The notes: generated by a model from the letters alone, not told the origin. A stretch of DNA of 64,000 nucleotides from Dentipellis sp. KUC8613 (GCA_002286715.1 NSJX01000059.1:16186-80185); one strand, 5' to 3'. Shown: positions 12,155-24,142, numbered from the stretch's first letter. Numbers and translations: made by a program.

Positions 12155-13145
12155 CTACCCTAGATACTTCCATATCAAATAGAAGCAGACGAACGTGAAC
12201 ACAGCACCCGCAAGGAAGATATACATGTCTTGCGTACTGCGCAGCGCAATCAGCTCCCGTCACGCGCGCAAAATAAAATGAAATAAATGCGGGAATGGTA
12301 AAGCGCACCTTCTCCGCTCGATCCAGCCAATGACATCCCGACTGAGCCCGAGCGTGTTCGCCGCATCAAGCAGGCGGCGCTGCGTGCCCTTGAGCATGTT
12401 GCGCTGGTCGACGAGGTTGTCGAGCACCTCGCGGCCCTGCGCGAGGAAGTCGTCGAGCCGCGCCTCGGTGTTGTGGATGAACGTGTGCTCGTGCAGCGCG
12501 TGCTGCTCGCGCGTCACGCCCATGTAGGACGGCGTCGGCGTGCGGAACGGCGACTCGGAGAGGTCGTCGGGCGGGTTGAGCGTCGAGCCTGGCGGGTGGA
12601 AGCGCCGCCGTGTGTCGGAGGCGCCCGGCGCGAGCGGGTTTGCGCCGGAGAGCAGCTCGGCGCGTTGTGCGTCTGCGTGCTGCGGGGTGCGCTGGTCGTC
12701 AGCGGACCTGTCGTGGTGAGTTGGATGGTGCACGCACCTCGTGTGTCATTCGCTCGAGCTCTTTCTTGAGCTCTGCATAGTCGCTTCGGAACTTTTGTAG
12801 TCGCCTGGTGTATTCACGAAATCATCAGGTCAAATGGACTACCAAATGATAGAGATGCAAGGAACGCACGCCGACGCCTTCTCCTGCTTCGCCTTTATCA
12901 TCTCGCGCCGCGCCATGGAATCATAGTCGTCGATTGTCCTGCTCAGGCCCGTCAAGGACGCCGATACCTGCCCTAACGCCCCGCAGTCAGCCGCCCGCTA
13001 TCCAGCTCCACACTCATATCGTCCACGCCCGGAAGCAGCGAGACGCACCTAGGATAGAGGCGTTCGCTTCGCCATTGCGCAGGCGCTCCAGGTCCGCCTG
13101 GATGGAATTTGTCTGGCGCACGCCGAGGGTGTAGAGGGAGTTCAT
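12155..13145 (-). CDS. BOS1: ER-Golgi SNARE BOS1 (membrin/GOSR2 family)
   Basis: Five exons encode about 230 residues. Start MNSLYTLGVRQTNSIQADLE at 13145; then ILGQVSASLTGLSRTIDDYD, SMARREMIKAKQEKASARLQ, KFRSDYAELKKELERMTHE, a linker (SGANPLAPG, SPFRTPTPSYMG), the SNARE motif (HNTEARLDDFLAQGREVLDN, LVDQRNMLKGTQRRLLDAAN, TLGLSRDVIGWIERR) and a C-terminal anchor (DMYIFLAGAVFTFVCFYLIW, ending KYLG and stop). The order N-terminal helices, SNARE coil, tail anchor and the sequence TLGLSRDVIGWIERR match Bos1/membrin, the Q-SNARE of COPII vesicle fusion at the Golgi. Divergent from the gene at 13822. Confidence 0.88.
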
Positions 13146-13821
13146 GGGTGCGGGTCGGACTGGCAGGCGAGGTTGAACTCGAGCTCGTCGTCGGGTGTGG
13201 TGTCGGCGGGCCTCACGGTGTCGGTGTGGTCGTACTTATGGTATCGTGGGAAACCACGTCAGTAGGACTACCTTGCCTAAACAGGCACGGTCACCGTTCC
13301 TTCTCCTCAACTCCTGCTCTCTCGTCCTCATGAAAGACATGGTGACAACGATCTCTGCGGCGAGCTTCCACGCTGAAAGAACATTGAGATGCGAAAATCA
13401 GCTGCTGATGAGGCTTTGTTTTGACCGTCAGGTGAGCATGATTCTCGCGACTGTCTTATTGTGAAGCCTTGCGCGCCTTTCCTTCGTGATATGATCACCG
13501 ACTCAAACCACCGGTAAGTCCCTTTCTACATCGCGAGGCTAGCAACGCAGATACCAGAAGGAGCAGAGAAGTACCCATGGGCTGGCCTTACAAAGTCGCA
13601 GCTCACAATAAGCTGCGTCGCCCCTCGACAAACTGGGACGCAAGCCTTGTTCTCTCTTCCTCACGACGCACGCTGCACAGCTCCCGCGTCTAATCTGGAA
13701 CAATAAACGCTGGGCCCCATGAACGCACTTAAGAGCATCCCTGTATTTGTGCTGTCACACACCCTGCAAGACGCTGTTTCTGTTTCCTAGTCCTCTTCCT
13801 CCCAGCACCCCGAAACCTTCG
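13146..13821. promoter_or_regulatory. Divergent intergenic region between BOS1 and the gene at 13822
   Basis: 676 bp between start codons on opposite strands; it must contain both promoters. No TATA box or repeat stands out. Short reading frames here have no recognisable content. Confidence 0.4.
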
Positions 13822-14775
13822 ATGCAAGCTCTCGGCGATCTCAAGAACCTGTGGCGCTATGCCGAGCAGTGGGATCTATCCCTAGCTGAAGTAGTCAAGC
13901 TCCTGCGTATGCAGTATTTCGGGGCGCCCATCGCCCGCACCGACTGGTTCATCGTGCCTTCCCCAGGGTATGTGGCGCGTGCACACCGCTCTTCCTAGAA
14001 GGCTCATTTATACCTTCCCGGCTTCCAGCTGCATACGAGTAAAACTATATCCCTCTCTCAAGGCATATCGCGCACAGAAGCCCTGTCTCGACCAAGCCGA
14101 CTTTCCTTTGGGTCTGAAGGGCGGGCTCAGTCTGCGCCAGATTCGGACGTATTGGGGCATCGTCAATTGCGGGGTAAGTTCTCGTTTCCACTTACTGTCG
14201 CATCGCCGGACAGCCGACCGACTACCGCGCAGCCAATTGATCCCCAGCGGTGGGAGGTCTTCGAGCCTAAGGACCCCGACTGGCTCTCGGGCCTTGCGCT
14301 CATGAGCATGCTGGACGGGCGCCGAGTCCTGCACGTCCTCTGTAAGTGCCCTCCTGACGTCCCGCATGTTGACACCGCAGCTCACATCGGCGCAGGGACG
14401 CACGACCCCAAGGACGAGTTCTGTCCGTTCCAGGGCACGATCATGCACGAGCTGAGCGTCCTGCGGCGCATGTTCGCCGACGACCCGCAGTGGTACATCT
14501 CGCGCCTCTTCGCCGTGTCCCTCGCCGTCTGGCTCATCACGCTGATCCCGCTCCTGTGCAAGTGCGCACTGTGGGTGGTCGATGCTGCTCGGTTTGTCCG
14601 GGTGGTGGCCGGCGCCGTCGTCGATGCGGTCGATGCGGCGTGGCCGTGTGCGTATCTCACGGCGATGTACGATGCCTGGCTTGCGATGCTGAACGAGCTC
14701 ATCAGTTGGGCGAAGCCCCGCGTTCGGTATTTTGTGTCTGGGAGCAAGACTGGCGGGTTCATCGCGGACCACTGA
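13822..14775 (+). CDS. Orphan small membrane protein
   Basis: Not recognised. The ATG at 13822 (MQALGDLKNLWRYAEQWDLS) lies 25 codons into a longer frame and is the first one followed by a sensible exon. Spliced exons give RMQYFGAPIARTDWFIVPSP, then CLDQADFPLGLKGGLSLRQI, RTYWGIVNCG, RWEVFEPKDPDWLSGLALMS, and GAGTHDPKDEFCPFQGTIMH. A hydrophobic block (LFAVSLAVWLITLIPLLCKC, then ALWVVDAARFVRVVAGAVVD) could form one or two membrane segments. About 245 residues, four exons, stop TGA at 14773-14775. The tidy phase at each intron and the codon use support a real gene. Confidence 0.65.
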
Positions 14776-14987
14776 ATGCATGTACTCCGATAGGCAATTT
14801 ATGGTGACATACATATGATCAGTTTGGCAATCGCAAGCTTCGAGTAGAGCATACCCGGTAGAAGCGAGTACATAGAGTGCAACATGACCCGCACATCCTG
14901 TGTCTCGCGCCTCACTAGCGTTCCCTGTAGATTCCCTAGCAAGGGAGGGTGAAAAAGGAAAAATAAGACTTCTGCAAACAAACGAGA

Positions 14988-15070
14988 GGCTCTGCCAGGG
15001 TTCGAACCTGGGTTTCGGGAAGCTTCATTATCTTCAAAATCCCGAGTGATAACCACTACACTACAGCGCC
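14988..15070 (-). tRNA. tRNA-Gln (anticodon TTG) with a 12-nt intron
   Basis: Read on the minus strand from 15070. Acceptor 5' strand GGCGCTG, D-arm TAGTGTAGTGGTTATCAC, anticodon stem CGGGA/TCCCG around loop TTTTGAA with anticodon TTG, a short intron of about 12 nt (GATAATGAAGCT region) just 3' of the anticodon where nuclear tRNA introns sit, T-arm CCAGG-TTCGAAC-CCTGG, acceptor 3' strand CAGAGCC and discriminator T. The acceptor has one G-A mismatch at the fourth pair; all other stems pair. The 3' CCA is not encoded, as expected in eukaryotes. Confidence 0.87.
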
Positions 15071-16331
15071 TATAATGGTGTATCATACATGCCTCATCAG
15101 AATCCTGTCTCCGTGTAGATGTCGACAGACCAAAGGCCCACCTCCCAGACTGTTGTCCCGACTCCCAAGGGTATACTGTTGCAGTGGGGGCGTGGACTCT
15201 AGATGCCGAGGGGGTTCCAGTACGTGTCAGGCTGCTGCAAGGTGTAAAAAATGTATTGGGCAGAAATCCTCCAAAATCGACATTGCACAAGGGCGAGCAA
15301 TCTCCAGCTGGGCACTATTGGACAAGCTTGTCAACTTGGATGCGGTGTCAAACTGAAAAAAGCTGCGTTAGCTGAGAGCATAAATTGCGTGAAAGGGTTT
15401 ATCGACCAGACTTCAGGGGGGATCGTGAAACCGGCGAATGTGCGTGAAAATCGAGTCGATCGCACGCCGTCATAGCGTCGTTGTTTCAAGCAAGAAGATG
15501 GCCTAGGGTGCATGAGAGGCATCATCTCTGTGTGGATGCCTTGAAGAGCAAAGAACAGTTTCAGATTTATCCTTCGCGTCTATATTTTTGTTCGTATTGA
15601 TGTCCAGAGGTAGTGTTGCGCTCCGTGGGTTTCCAGGCGCCCTGTCGTGGTATCACAGCTGATTGTGAGAGTCTCCCACCTACGCTTCAAATATAGCGGC
15701 GGGCCGTCTACTATCACAGTTGACCAGTGAATTGCCCTATTTCGTTCGGAGGACGTGCGCGCCTGTCGAATGTACCTGAAATCGACTCCAAAATGATGCA
15801 GTATTGCCCTAGGTGCGGCCGTACTTACCTGACGTCCGACGACGGGAGACAGACGTAACGACGATATGGAAAAATGCCAGTTGAACGTTCGTGCCAAGGT
15901 CGAAAGCCCATATAAGCGCTGGCAATATACTACGTACTGCGCTGCCGCCGGCATCGTCGCGATCGTCGGACGCGCGCGTTCATGCCGCCACCCGTGACCC
16001 GCGACGAGCGCGCACTCTTCGACTACCAATACTTGACCACTGATATCTCTCTCCCCGACGTACACAACGCCAGTAACCGCGTGCCAGGCCCACAAGCCGC
16101 CGTATCGCCTCTGTTCGTACAACGCACCGTGTGGGCATCACGACACGCCTGATGGGATGTCCATCTTGCTCTACGAACGTTGATGCAAATCAGGGATCCA
16201 GAGGGCAACCCACCATCCGAGGATATCTATAACCGAGCTATCAATATATCAAATGGGGCAGCTCAGATAAAAGCCCGTTACGCCCGCCCGAGTCTTACTC
16301 GACCACAGCTGTTTGCGTCTTTCAAGAGGAC
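15071..16331. other. Intergenic with one weak short ORF
   Basis: 1.26 kb between the tRNA and the first phosphoesterase gene. Apart from the 56-codon frame at 15982-16152 (listed separately) nothing convincing is seen. The last 100 bp should hold the promoter of the gene at 16332; an A/T-rich box AGATAAAAG sits about 65 bp before that ATG. Confidence 0.4.
15982..16152 (+). CDS. Possible short ORF, 56 residues, unknown
   Basis: ATG at 15982 opens a frame that begins MPPPVTRDERALFDYQYLTT and ends at TGA 16150-16152. A TATA-like CATATAAG lies near 15907, about 75 bp upstream. The composition looks protein-like (mixed charged and aromatic residues, GC-rich third positions), but there is no recognised family. 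It may be a small gene, a first exon or a relic. Confidence 0.22.
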   Translation: MPPPVTRDERALFDYQYLTTDISLPDVHNASNRVPGPQAAVSPLFVQRTVWASRHA

Positions 16332-19059
16332 ATGTTTGCTCTGGCCCTCCCGGCTCTCGTCGCCAGCGCGCTCACCCTCGGAGCGCGCGCATGCGGGGAC
16401 GACCACGACCACGCACACGCACACGACTCGCACACCGACGCGTCGCTCCTCCGCAGGGCGTTTCCGTCCGTCCCGCTGCCCGCGCCCACGCGCCCGCTCG
16501 TGTGGGGCGACGTGAACATCATCCATACGACGGACAGCCATGGCTGGCTGCTGGGGCACCAGAAGTCGTCGTGGCCAGAGCCGAATTACAGGTGCGTCGG
16601 TCTGTGTACATGTCTTGCTGGAGGAGGGATTGAGCGTTTGTGCGCGTTTAGTGGGGATTTTGGCGATTTCGCGTCGTTCGTGGCGCATATGAAGGAGATG
16701 GCGCTTGTAAGTTCGAGTTTATAAGACTCTGGTATGCGCTAACGGCTGCGTTGCGTGTAGGAGAAAGATGTCGACCTTCTGTTGGTCGATTCCGGCGACT
16801 TGCATGACGGTATGTGCTCCCTATACATGGTCGTGTGACACTGCAGAACTGACTACTGAGCCTTTCTCTTACGAAGGTACCGGCCTGTCCGACGGATTCC
16901 CTCCAGGAGGAATCGACGGGCATGAGGTTTGTCTTCATACACTTGCCCAATCCTTCCGTACTAATTCTTTCGGCATATAGTCCAACAAATTCATCGCGCA
17001 ACTGCCCTACGACCTCCTTGCTATCGGAAAGTGAGTACCGCACGTTTCAATAGCATCATGCATCTGACTGACGCGCATATATGCAGCCATGAGCTTTACA
17101 TTTACGCAAACACGCTCGATATGTACGGCTTTCGTGTTTTCGCTCAGAATATTGCGCTAATTTGGGTGCATATAGGCATAAGAACTTCGCGCCCAAATTC
17201 CCTGGCCGCTACCTCTCCTCCAACGTGAACATTACTCTCAATGGTACGGACGGGAAGCCGGTCAGCGTCCCGGTCGGCAGTGAGTCGGTTACTTCTCCGT
17301 ACCTGCGCCTACTCATCTCCACAAAAGGTCGCTATGCGAAATTCAAGACCAGAAAGTGCGTGTTCCATTATCACATAAGGTGCGCTGAGGCTGATTCCGG
17401 CTCTCGTGCAGAGGCCGCAAGGTCACGTCTCTCGGCGTTCTTTTCGACTTTACCGGAAACTCTGCGAACACGACCGTGCAGAAGGTCGAGGACATGATTA
17501 AGGAGGCCTGGGTGCGCACCAGTTTTTTGCACTTCATATTCTGGTGTTGAACAGCAGTTATAGTTCGCTGAAGCCATCAAAGAGGAGCCCGATTTCTTCC
17601 TGCTTGCAGGGTAAGCAGCCTTCCTTCTTAGACTGCGCGTAAGGCTCATGTATGTTTCTAGACACATGCCTGTCTCGAAAGACAAGTGTATTCGCATTCC
17701 TCCATATCCTTCGACCCTGGCTGACGGTGTTTGAATAGGGCCCACCGTCTTCAACGCCGTCCGCGCTGTCCACCCGACGACGCCTATCTTGATCCTCGGC
17801 GGCCACACTCACATTCGTGACTGTCAGCAATACGACAACCGTTCTATTGCGCTGGAGAGTGGGAGGTACATGGAGACTGTCGGTATGTACGGCCTATCTC
17901 GCCTTTCGATCATTATCGCTGACTGGATCTGTAGGCTGGTTGAGTAAGTTTGCAGTCCTAGCTTGCGTCGACGTTTTCTTAGATGAGCTTTGCAGGCGCG
18001 GGTTTGGACGAAAGGCATGGCAAGAAGGATATCTCTTTCACGAGACGCTACCTGGATCCAAACCGTGTCACATACGAGGTAATTCAAAACCTGTCGTGCC
18101 CCCAGCCCGTACTCACGCGCATATAGTATCACACCGGACGCAAGAACAACACGTTCGACACCGTGCGCGGCAAGGAGATCACCAAGGGTCTCAACCAGCT
18201 GTCCGACAACTTTGACCTGTCCTTCCTGTACGGAACGGCGCCCCAGGATTATACCCTGAGCCGGTACGAATCTCTCCGCTCCTGCTATCGTAAACTACTA
18301 ATCCCATACTTTGCAGGAACCCATACCCCTCAAACGGCTCGCTCCTCTCCCTCTTCGCCGAACAAGCCACGCCCACCGCGCTCGCGATCAACAACAGCCG
18401 CGCCTCGATCCCGAAGTACATCATCTCGAACTCGGGCGCGCTGCGCTTCGACCTGTACAAGGGCTCGTTCACGAAGAACGACCAGCTGACGTCGTCGCCG
18501 TTCGTCGACGCGTACTCGTTCATCCCGAACGTCACGCTCAGCGTCGCGCAGGCGCTCTTCGCGGAGCTCAACAAGCAGGGCGAGACGCGCCGCGCGCTCG
18601 AGGCGTACGATGCCGCGCTGTACGAGCGCGGCGAGGTCGGCATGCGGTACAAGGCGTGGCTGGAGGAGATGGACAAGCGGCATGGGATCGCGCTGCGCGA
18701 TGCGAGCAATTTGACGTTGGGATATGTCACAAAAGATGTGAGTTCATCTCTATGTTTTGACCAACCTTCCTCGTGCTGACCCGCGCGTCCGCCAGAACTG
18801 CCCGGGCGTCGGCGACGACATCGCGCACGCGCCGCTGCCGTTCTTCTCCACGCCGGCCTTCATCGCGTCGGCCGCGCCAAACGTGTCTGCAAGCGCGCCC
18901 ATCGATCTTGTCTACGTGAACTTCTTCCAGCCGCAGCTCCTGCAGGTTCTCAACAGCGTGCAGAGCGCACGCCAGTATACCGCGACGGATACGACGGTGT
19001 ATACGCCGCTGCTGACGAACGAGGTGCTGGGGCTGTTTGCGCAGGCGGCGTGGAATTAG
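16332..19059 (+). CDS. Secreted calcineurin-like phosphoesterase / 5'-nucleotidase-like protein, copy A
   Basis: Signal peptide-like start ([20 protein letters not shown]), then a His/Asp-rich segment ([16 protein letters not shown]), then the metallophosphoesterase domain. All metal-binding motifs are present: [11 protein letters not shown] (D-x-H), [12 protein letters not shown] (G-D-x2-D), IGNHELYIYA (GNHE), AGHMPV and GGHTHIRDC (GHxH). The C-terminal half ([80 protein letters not shown]) matches the nucleotidase C-terminal region of the YHR202W-like family. About 600 residues in roughly 13 short exons; stop TAG at 19057-19059. Substrate unknown; likely a phosphate-scavenging or nucleotidase enzyme in the secretory route or outside the cell. 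Two paralogues lie at 24551-27265 and 36491-39349. Confidence 0.88.
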
Positions 19060-19637
19060 AGGGTATGGGTGGGAAGATTGCTGCTGCGTGAATTATACCT
19101 CCGTTTTATCAGTCGACTTGTCAAAAATTGAATCCCAGGAACTGATAGAGCAGCTAATATGAAAGGATGAGTTTCCGAACTCAGTGAGCGGAGGACGCGA
19201 CGCGAGGGCCGGGTCACGCATCGGACGCGCCTGTCACGGGGGGTGACGCGTGACGATACGCGTTTCTCGCTTTCAATAGGGGCGCGCTGTCACACCACGC
19301 CTGTCGCCGTCCAATCTCCTTCCACCACCGCTGCACCACTGGCGTGCGGGGATCCGATAGTCCTGGCCGCCCTCGTCGACGCTGAGGAGATCGAGAGGCC
19401 GGACGTGGACGGAACGGAAGATAAATAAAATTATCTGCCGAGCGGAGGGCCGGGCCTATGGGCCGGACGGAGGGGACCCGCTGACTGCAAGCCCCCGCTC
19501 TTCTCACTTGTCGATGGTCAAAAATGAAAAACAAGCTGCCGTCGTGAGTTCTCTGTTCCAGACCGACCCGCCGGCCGCCCCAGTGCGTCCCTTATAAACA
19601 CTGAATTCCCCTCAACCCCGCCTTCACCCCGCCCACC
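19060..19637. promoter_or_regulatory. Upstream region of L-arabinitol dehydrogenase, with TATA box
   Basis: TATAAA at 19593-19598 lies 40-45 bp before the ATG at 19638. Between them are two C-rich boxes (CCCCGCC at about 19617 and 19628) that on the other strand read GCGGGG, which fits the SYGGRG consensus of the glucose repressor CreA/Mig1. This would suit a pentose-catabolic gene, but the boxes are short and the region is GC-rich, so this is a hint only. The first half is the 3' UTR of the gene at 16332. Confidence 0.45.
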
Positions 19638-20863
19638 ATGTCCCAAACCGTCGAGCTCGTCAAAGAAAACATCGGTGTGTACACCAACCCCGAGCACAAG
19701 CTCTGGATCGCGCCCGCCGCGCCCTCGATCGACGAGATCAAGAGCGGCGATGCGCTCGCGCCTGGCGAGGTGGTTGTCGAGATCAAGAGCACTGGCATCT
19801 GCGGGTACGCCCCACCCCATCGATGCCCCCGACCAGTACCGACACGCTGACCACCGCGGCGCTGCAGCTCTGATGTGCACTTCTGGCACGCTGGGTGCAT
19901 CGGGCCCATGATCGTCGAGGATGACCACATCCTCGGCCACGAGTCCGCAGGCCAGGCAAGTCTTGCATTACTCCTTCTCCATCGAGCAGCAAGCTAACCC
20001 CCTATCGGTAGGTCGTCGCAGTCCACCCCTCTGTCACGCACCTCAAGCCCGGCGACCGCGTCGCCGTCGAGCCCAACATCCCCTGCCACGCGTGCCGCCC
20101 CTGCCTCACGGGGCACTACAACGGATGCGAGAGCGTGCTCTTCCGCTCGACGCCCCCCGTGCCCGGCCTCCTGCGGCGCTACATCACGCACCCGGCGGTG
20201 TGGTGCCACAAGCTGCCCGACGGGCTCTCGTACGAGGACGGCGCGCTGCTCGAGCCGCTCAGCGTCGCGCTCGCCGCGATCGACCGCGCGAACGTGCGCC
20301 TCGGCGACGTCGCCGTCGTCTGCGGCGCGGGGCCCATCGGGCTCATCACGCTGCTCTGCGCGCGCGCCGCGGGCGCGGAGCCGATCGTCATCACGGACAT
20401 CGACCAGGGCCGGCTGGACTTTGCGCGCGAGCTCGCGGGCGGCGGCGTGCGCACGCTGCTCGTGCAGCGCGGGCAGACGGAGGCGCAGGTCGCGGACGGG
20501 ATGCGCGCGGCGCTCGGCGGGCTCGAGCCGGACGTCGCGCTCGAGTGCACGGGCGTCGAGTCGAGCATCGGCGCGGCGATCGGCGCGGTGCGCTTCGGCG
20601 GCACCGTGTTCGTCGTCGGCGTCGGCAAGAACGAGATGCGCTTCCCGTTCATGCGCCTCTCGACGCGCGAGATCGACCTCCGCTTCCAGTACCGCTACGC
20701 CAACACCTGGCCCAAGGCCATCCGCCTCGTCGACTCGGGCGTCCTCGCTGCCGTGCGCAAGCTTGTCACGCACCGCTTCGACCTCGCCGATGCTGTCAAG
20801 GCGTTCGAGACGAGCGCGGACCCGAAGAGCGGCGCGATCAAGGTGCAGATCACGAACCTTTGA
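19638..20863 (+). CDS. LAD1: L-arabinitol 4-dehydrogenase / polyol dehydrogenase (zinc MDR)
   Basis: NAD-dependent zinc alcohol dehydrogenase that oxidises L-arabinitol to L-xylulose in fungal pentose catabolism. Three exons. The first joins in frame to give [35 protein letters not shown] carries the catalytic-zinc GHE motif. The structural zinc site [18 protein letters not shown] (C-x2-C-x2-C-x7-C) is complete. [40 protein letters not shown], the Rossmann glycines [20 protein letters not shown] and the end of the first strand ITDID follow; the C-terminus ends [29 protein letters not shown] and [19 protein letters not shown] fit LAD better than xylitol or sorbitol dehydrogenases, though substrate choice among these relatives is not certain. 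Intron 2 (19956-20011) uses a GC donor. Confidence 0.87.
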
Positions 20864-21818
20864 GGAGAGGGGAGGAGGGTAGAATGAAGGACATTTCTCT
20901 TGGTTGTATTGTATGATCTCGGGCACATAGACAGATTGAATCCAACTTGCTTTCTGAATATCGCCGTGCGCTTGAATTTGAAGGCACCAGAGTGCTGGCG
21001 GTGCAAGAAAGGTGCAGAGCTTACCTGCGATTCTAGTTTGAAGTCCATCTAAGCATCAAGGTCGCTATCGACACGCCAGAGCAAACTTACAGTCTTACTG
21101 CCTACCTGTCTGCCATCGACCTTGCTTGCCTCAGAGCACACAAAAGACGAGAAAGTATTATGATACCGGGGGGATATACTGCTACACGAGTCAGACTTAT
21201 AAACAGATCGGCCACATCGCACACTAAAACTCGGGGAATAGAACTCGGAGAGGGTCTTCAGGGAGCACCAAATGCATCGCGCGCAAGGGGAATGGGCAAA
21301 CGTGCATAATAATAGCAGAACGAAGAGGGTAGGTACGAGTATAGGAATAAGTGTAGCGGAAGCACGGCGCAACAGCAATGGACATGGGGAAGAGGGAGCA
21401 GAAACGGAAGCAGAAACGGGAATGGGAACGGGAACAGAGGGAACAAAAGAAAGATGAGACGCGACGAAGCGGAGGTGATAAAGAGAGGAACAACCAATAG
21501 CCCAAGTCCGCACACACATCCCGCCCTGGCCACCCACACACGCGCGCGCACGCGCCGAGTCTACTATGCGCGCGCGCACACGCACACAGGCAGCCAGGAG
21601 AACATCAGCCGGCGGATCCGCTGCCGTCTTCGCTCCATCCACTATGCGTTATGGGTTATGTTATGATATTCACGCCGCCGAGCATGGCGGCGCTTTTGGT
21701 GATCCAAACAGAGACAGACAGACACACGGCCGCATATACACAGTCTGAGGGGTATCCTAGAGCCATTAATATCGATATCGAGACGGGGGACGTGGGGCGG
21801 GGGGAATATGGCGGCCGC
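20864..21818. other. Convergent 3' region with simple repeats
   Basis: 955 bp between facing stop codons of LAD1 and the Nrd1-like gene. Includes an alternating CG/CA stretch around 21538-21590 and purine-rich runs at 21360-21460. The 197-codon minus-strand frame at 21049-21642 is Leu/Phe/Ser-biased noise from the CT-rich strand. No gene seen. Confidence 0.5.
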
Positions 21819-24142
21819 TCAGGCCTCGACTTTGAGTTCCACGTCGGCCATGTCGGCCTCCACCGCTTCGGGCGTTGCCTCGATGGCGTCGCCGTTGCCG
21901 TTGCCGTTGGCATGCGCACCGTCCTCGGGCTCGCCCTTGAATTCGCCGTCGTCGCTGGGCACGGGGCCCGCGGACGCGGGGCCGTTGCCACTGGCGGAGC
22001 GACGCGCGCTCGAGCCGCCTTGCGGGCCAGACCGCGGGGGGTTGGCACAGCGGTCCTTGCCGTGCGCGATGCGCAGGTTCGCGTAGTCGGGCTTGTTCTT
22101 GATGCCATCGATGGCCTTCACGGCGTTCGAGATGTTCGTGAAGTTCACGAAGGCGCAGTTCCTGCCGCGCACGCATGAGCATCTCGCCCCACCTATGATC
22201 CTGAAGGCACTTACTTCTCCTTGAGGAAGTTGACGAGCTCGATGTCACCATACTCGCCAAAGTCGCGCTTCAGCTTCTCCTCGTTGAACGTCTCAAAGTC
22301 CTCGATGTTCCCGACGTACACGTTGCGCGTCGCGCCCGAGTGCACCGCCAGCGCGAGCGTCGGCGGCAGCGGGCCCGAGTTCTTGCCCCAGCCGATCTTG
22401 AGGCGGCGGTTGTTCAGCGTCAGGCCCTGGTACGAGGCGACCTGGAAGAACGTGAACGCCGCGGCGGGGTCGATGAACGTGACGAACTGCATCCATGCGT
22501 GGAAAAGTCAGCTTGGTGCACAGCATCACGGCGTAGCGACAAGAAAACGTACAGCAATGTGCTTGTCCTGCATGTAGCGGATGCTCTGGAGGACGCCTCC
22601 ACGGATTGCGTTGCACAGGTCCTCCGTCGTGGTTTCGGGGTGAATGTTTCCGAGGTACACGGTGCGGTTGAGGCCCTGGTTCCCGCCCATCTGCATGCCA
22701 TCGGGCGAGAAGGGCGTGTACGGGGAGAACGGCGACGAGAACGGTCCGGTCTGGGTATTAATCGGCGACAGCGACGCCGCCGCAGACTGCGCGACGAGCG
22801 ACTGGGCCGCGGCGGCTTGGGCAGCCTGCGCGGCCGCCTGCTGCGACTTGGGTATGTAGGCGCAGCGGTCCTTGCCGTAGTTGACGCGCTTGCCGGCCCA
22901 CGAGGGCTCGGTCGGAAGCGTGTTCACGACCTGCTCGCGTGTGAGCCACGCGCGCGGGGAATCAGAAGCACGGACATGCGCACCTTGGTCGCAACGGCGA
23001 TGCTGAGGAAGTGCACGAAGCCGATGTTCTTGTCCCTGACGATCTTGACCTGATCGATCAGGCCAAAGCGGCTCAGGTCGTCGCGGAGCTGCTCCTCGGT
23101 CGTGTTCTCATCGAGTCCGCCGAGGTAGACGTTGCGGCTCGCGTTGCTCTGGCTGATCGCCAGCGCGACTTGGGACGGCACGGGCGAGGGCTTGCCCCAG
23201 CCGATCTTGAGCTCCTGGCCGTGCAGCGAGAGCTTCTTGATGGTGGCATCGGCGTGGAACGCCGCGGACGTGGCGCCGTCGAGGAACGACAGGAACACGC
23301 ACGACTTCTCGGGGAGCACGCGGATGGACTCGAGGGGACCGAAGTGGACGAGATTGAGGAGTTCGTCCACAGAGGCGGTCGCAGGCAGGTTGCCGACGTA
23401 GACGGTGCGGCCCTGTGCGTTTGCGGATGCATTCAGGGCGGCGGTGAGTGCGGCGCCCGAGTAGTTGCCCTGGGGCGTCGTCAGGCTGAGGGAGGGCACG
23501 CGCTGCTGGTTGAAACCCTGTGTCATGGTTCATGAGAAACATAGGCAGTGGCGCAATGAGCATTCATACCTGCGAGAAGTTACCAAGCTGATTGTTGTAC
23601 GGGAAGCCACCGACGCCAAGAACACCCATGCCGGGGAGACCCATGCCAAGCATGTTGTACCCGCCACCGAATCCATAGTTTCCGTTCTGGCCGAGCTGCT
23701 GCTGCTGTTGCTGCTGCTGGGCGAAGGCGGTGGCGGTATTGGGGCTCATTTGGGGGCCGAGGCCGTTGGGCGTCGTGGGCGTGTTGAGGGACGTCGAGTA
23801 GAGGGGGTTCCCGGCAAAGCCCGCGGAGGGCGGCGAGCCGTTGTAGCCCTGTTGGTTGAGGTTTGCCTGGGGGCCGTAGCCGTAGTTTGCGAAGGCGTCG
23901 CGGTTCGCGGTGCCAGGCGCGGCGGGGAGGCCGTTCGCGTTGTTGCCGTACGAGGTCGGAGACCAACGCGCCTTTTTGGCATCGGGGCCACCGACGGCAT
24001 CCATGGGTCTCTGTGGACGGGCGAGGCAGGGGCGGTGAGCACAGGCTAGGGAGCATAGGAAACCGGTGCAAACCTTCATCATATCGAGGTCAAAGCCGTA
24101 GGACGGATACTGGGTTGCGAAAGCTGTCTGGGAGTCGTCCAT
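21819..24142 (-). CDS. nrd1: Four-RRM RNA-binding protein, Nrd1-like (negative regulator of differentiation)
   Basis: Start [20 protein letters not shown] at 24142. A disordered N-terminal part rich in Asn/Gly/Gln, including a run of Gln ([15 protein letters not shown]), precedes four RNA-recognition motifs. RRM1: [20 protein letters not shown] with [12 protein letters not shown] and [13 protein letters not shown]2: [20 protein letters not shown] with [11 protein letters not shown] and [18 protein letters not shown]3: [20 protein letters not shown] with KHIAFVTFIDP and [14 protein letters not shown]4: [20 protein letters not shown] with [10 protein letters not shown] and [11 protein letters not shown]. 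An acidic low-complexity tail ends at 21819. The GWGK and HGKDRC signatures after each domain match S. pombe Nrd1 and its filamentous fungal relatives, which bind mRNA and act in differentiation and stress. About 650 residues, six or seven exons. Confidence 0.82.

Noticed and set aside
19921..20926. Long frames of 331 (plus) and 310 (minus) codons over the LAD1 gene
   Set aside because: Out-of-frame readings of a very GC-rich exon; the LAD frame has both zinc sites and the Rossmann fold.
21049..21642. 197-codon minus-strand frame rich in Ser, Leu, Cys and Phe
   Set aside because: Lies in a low-complexity C/T-rich region between two convergent genes; no motif, no promoter and no conservation signal.
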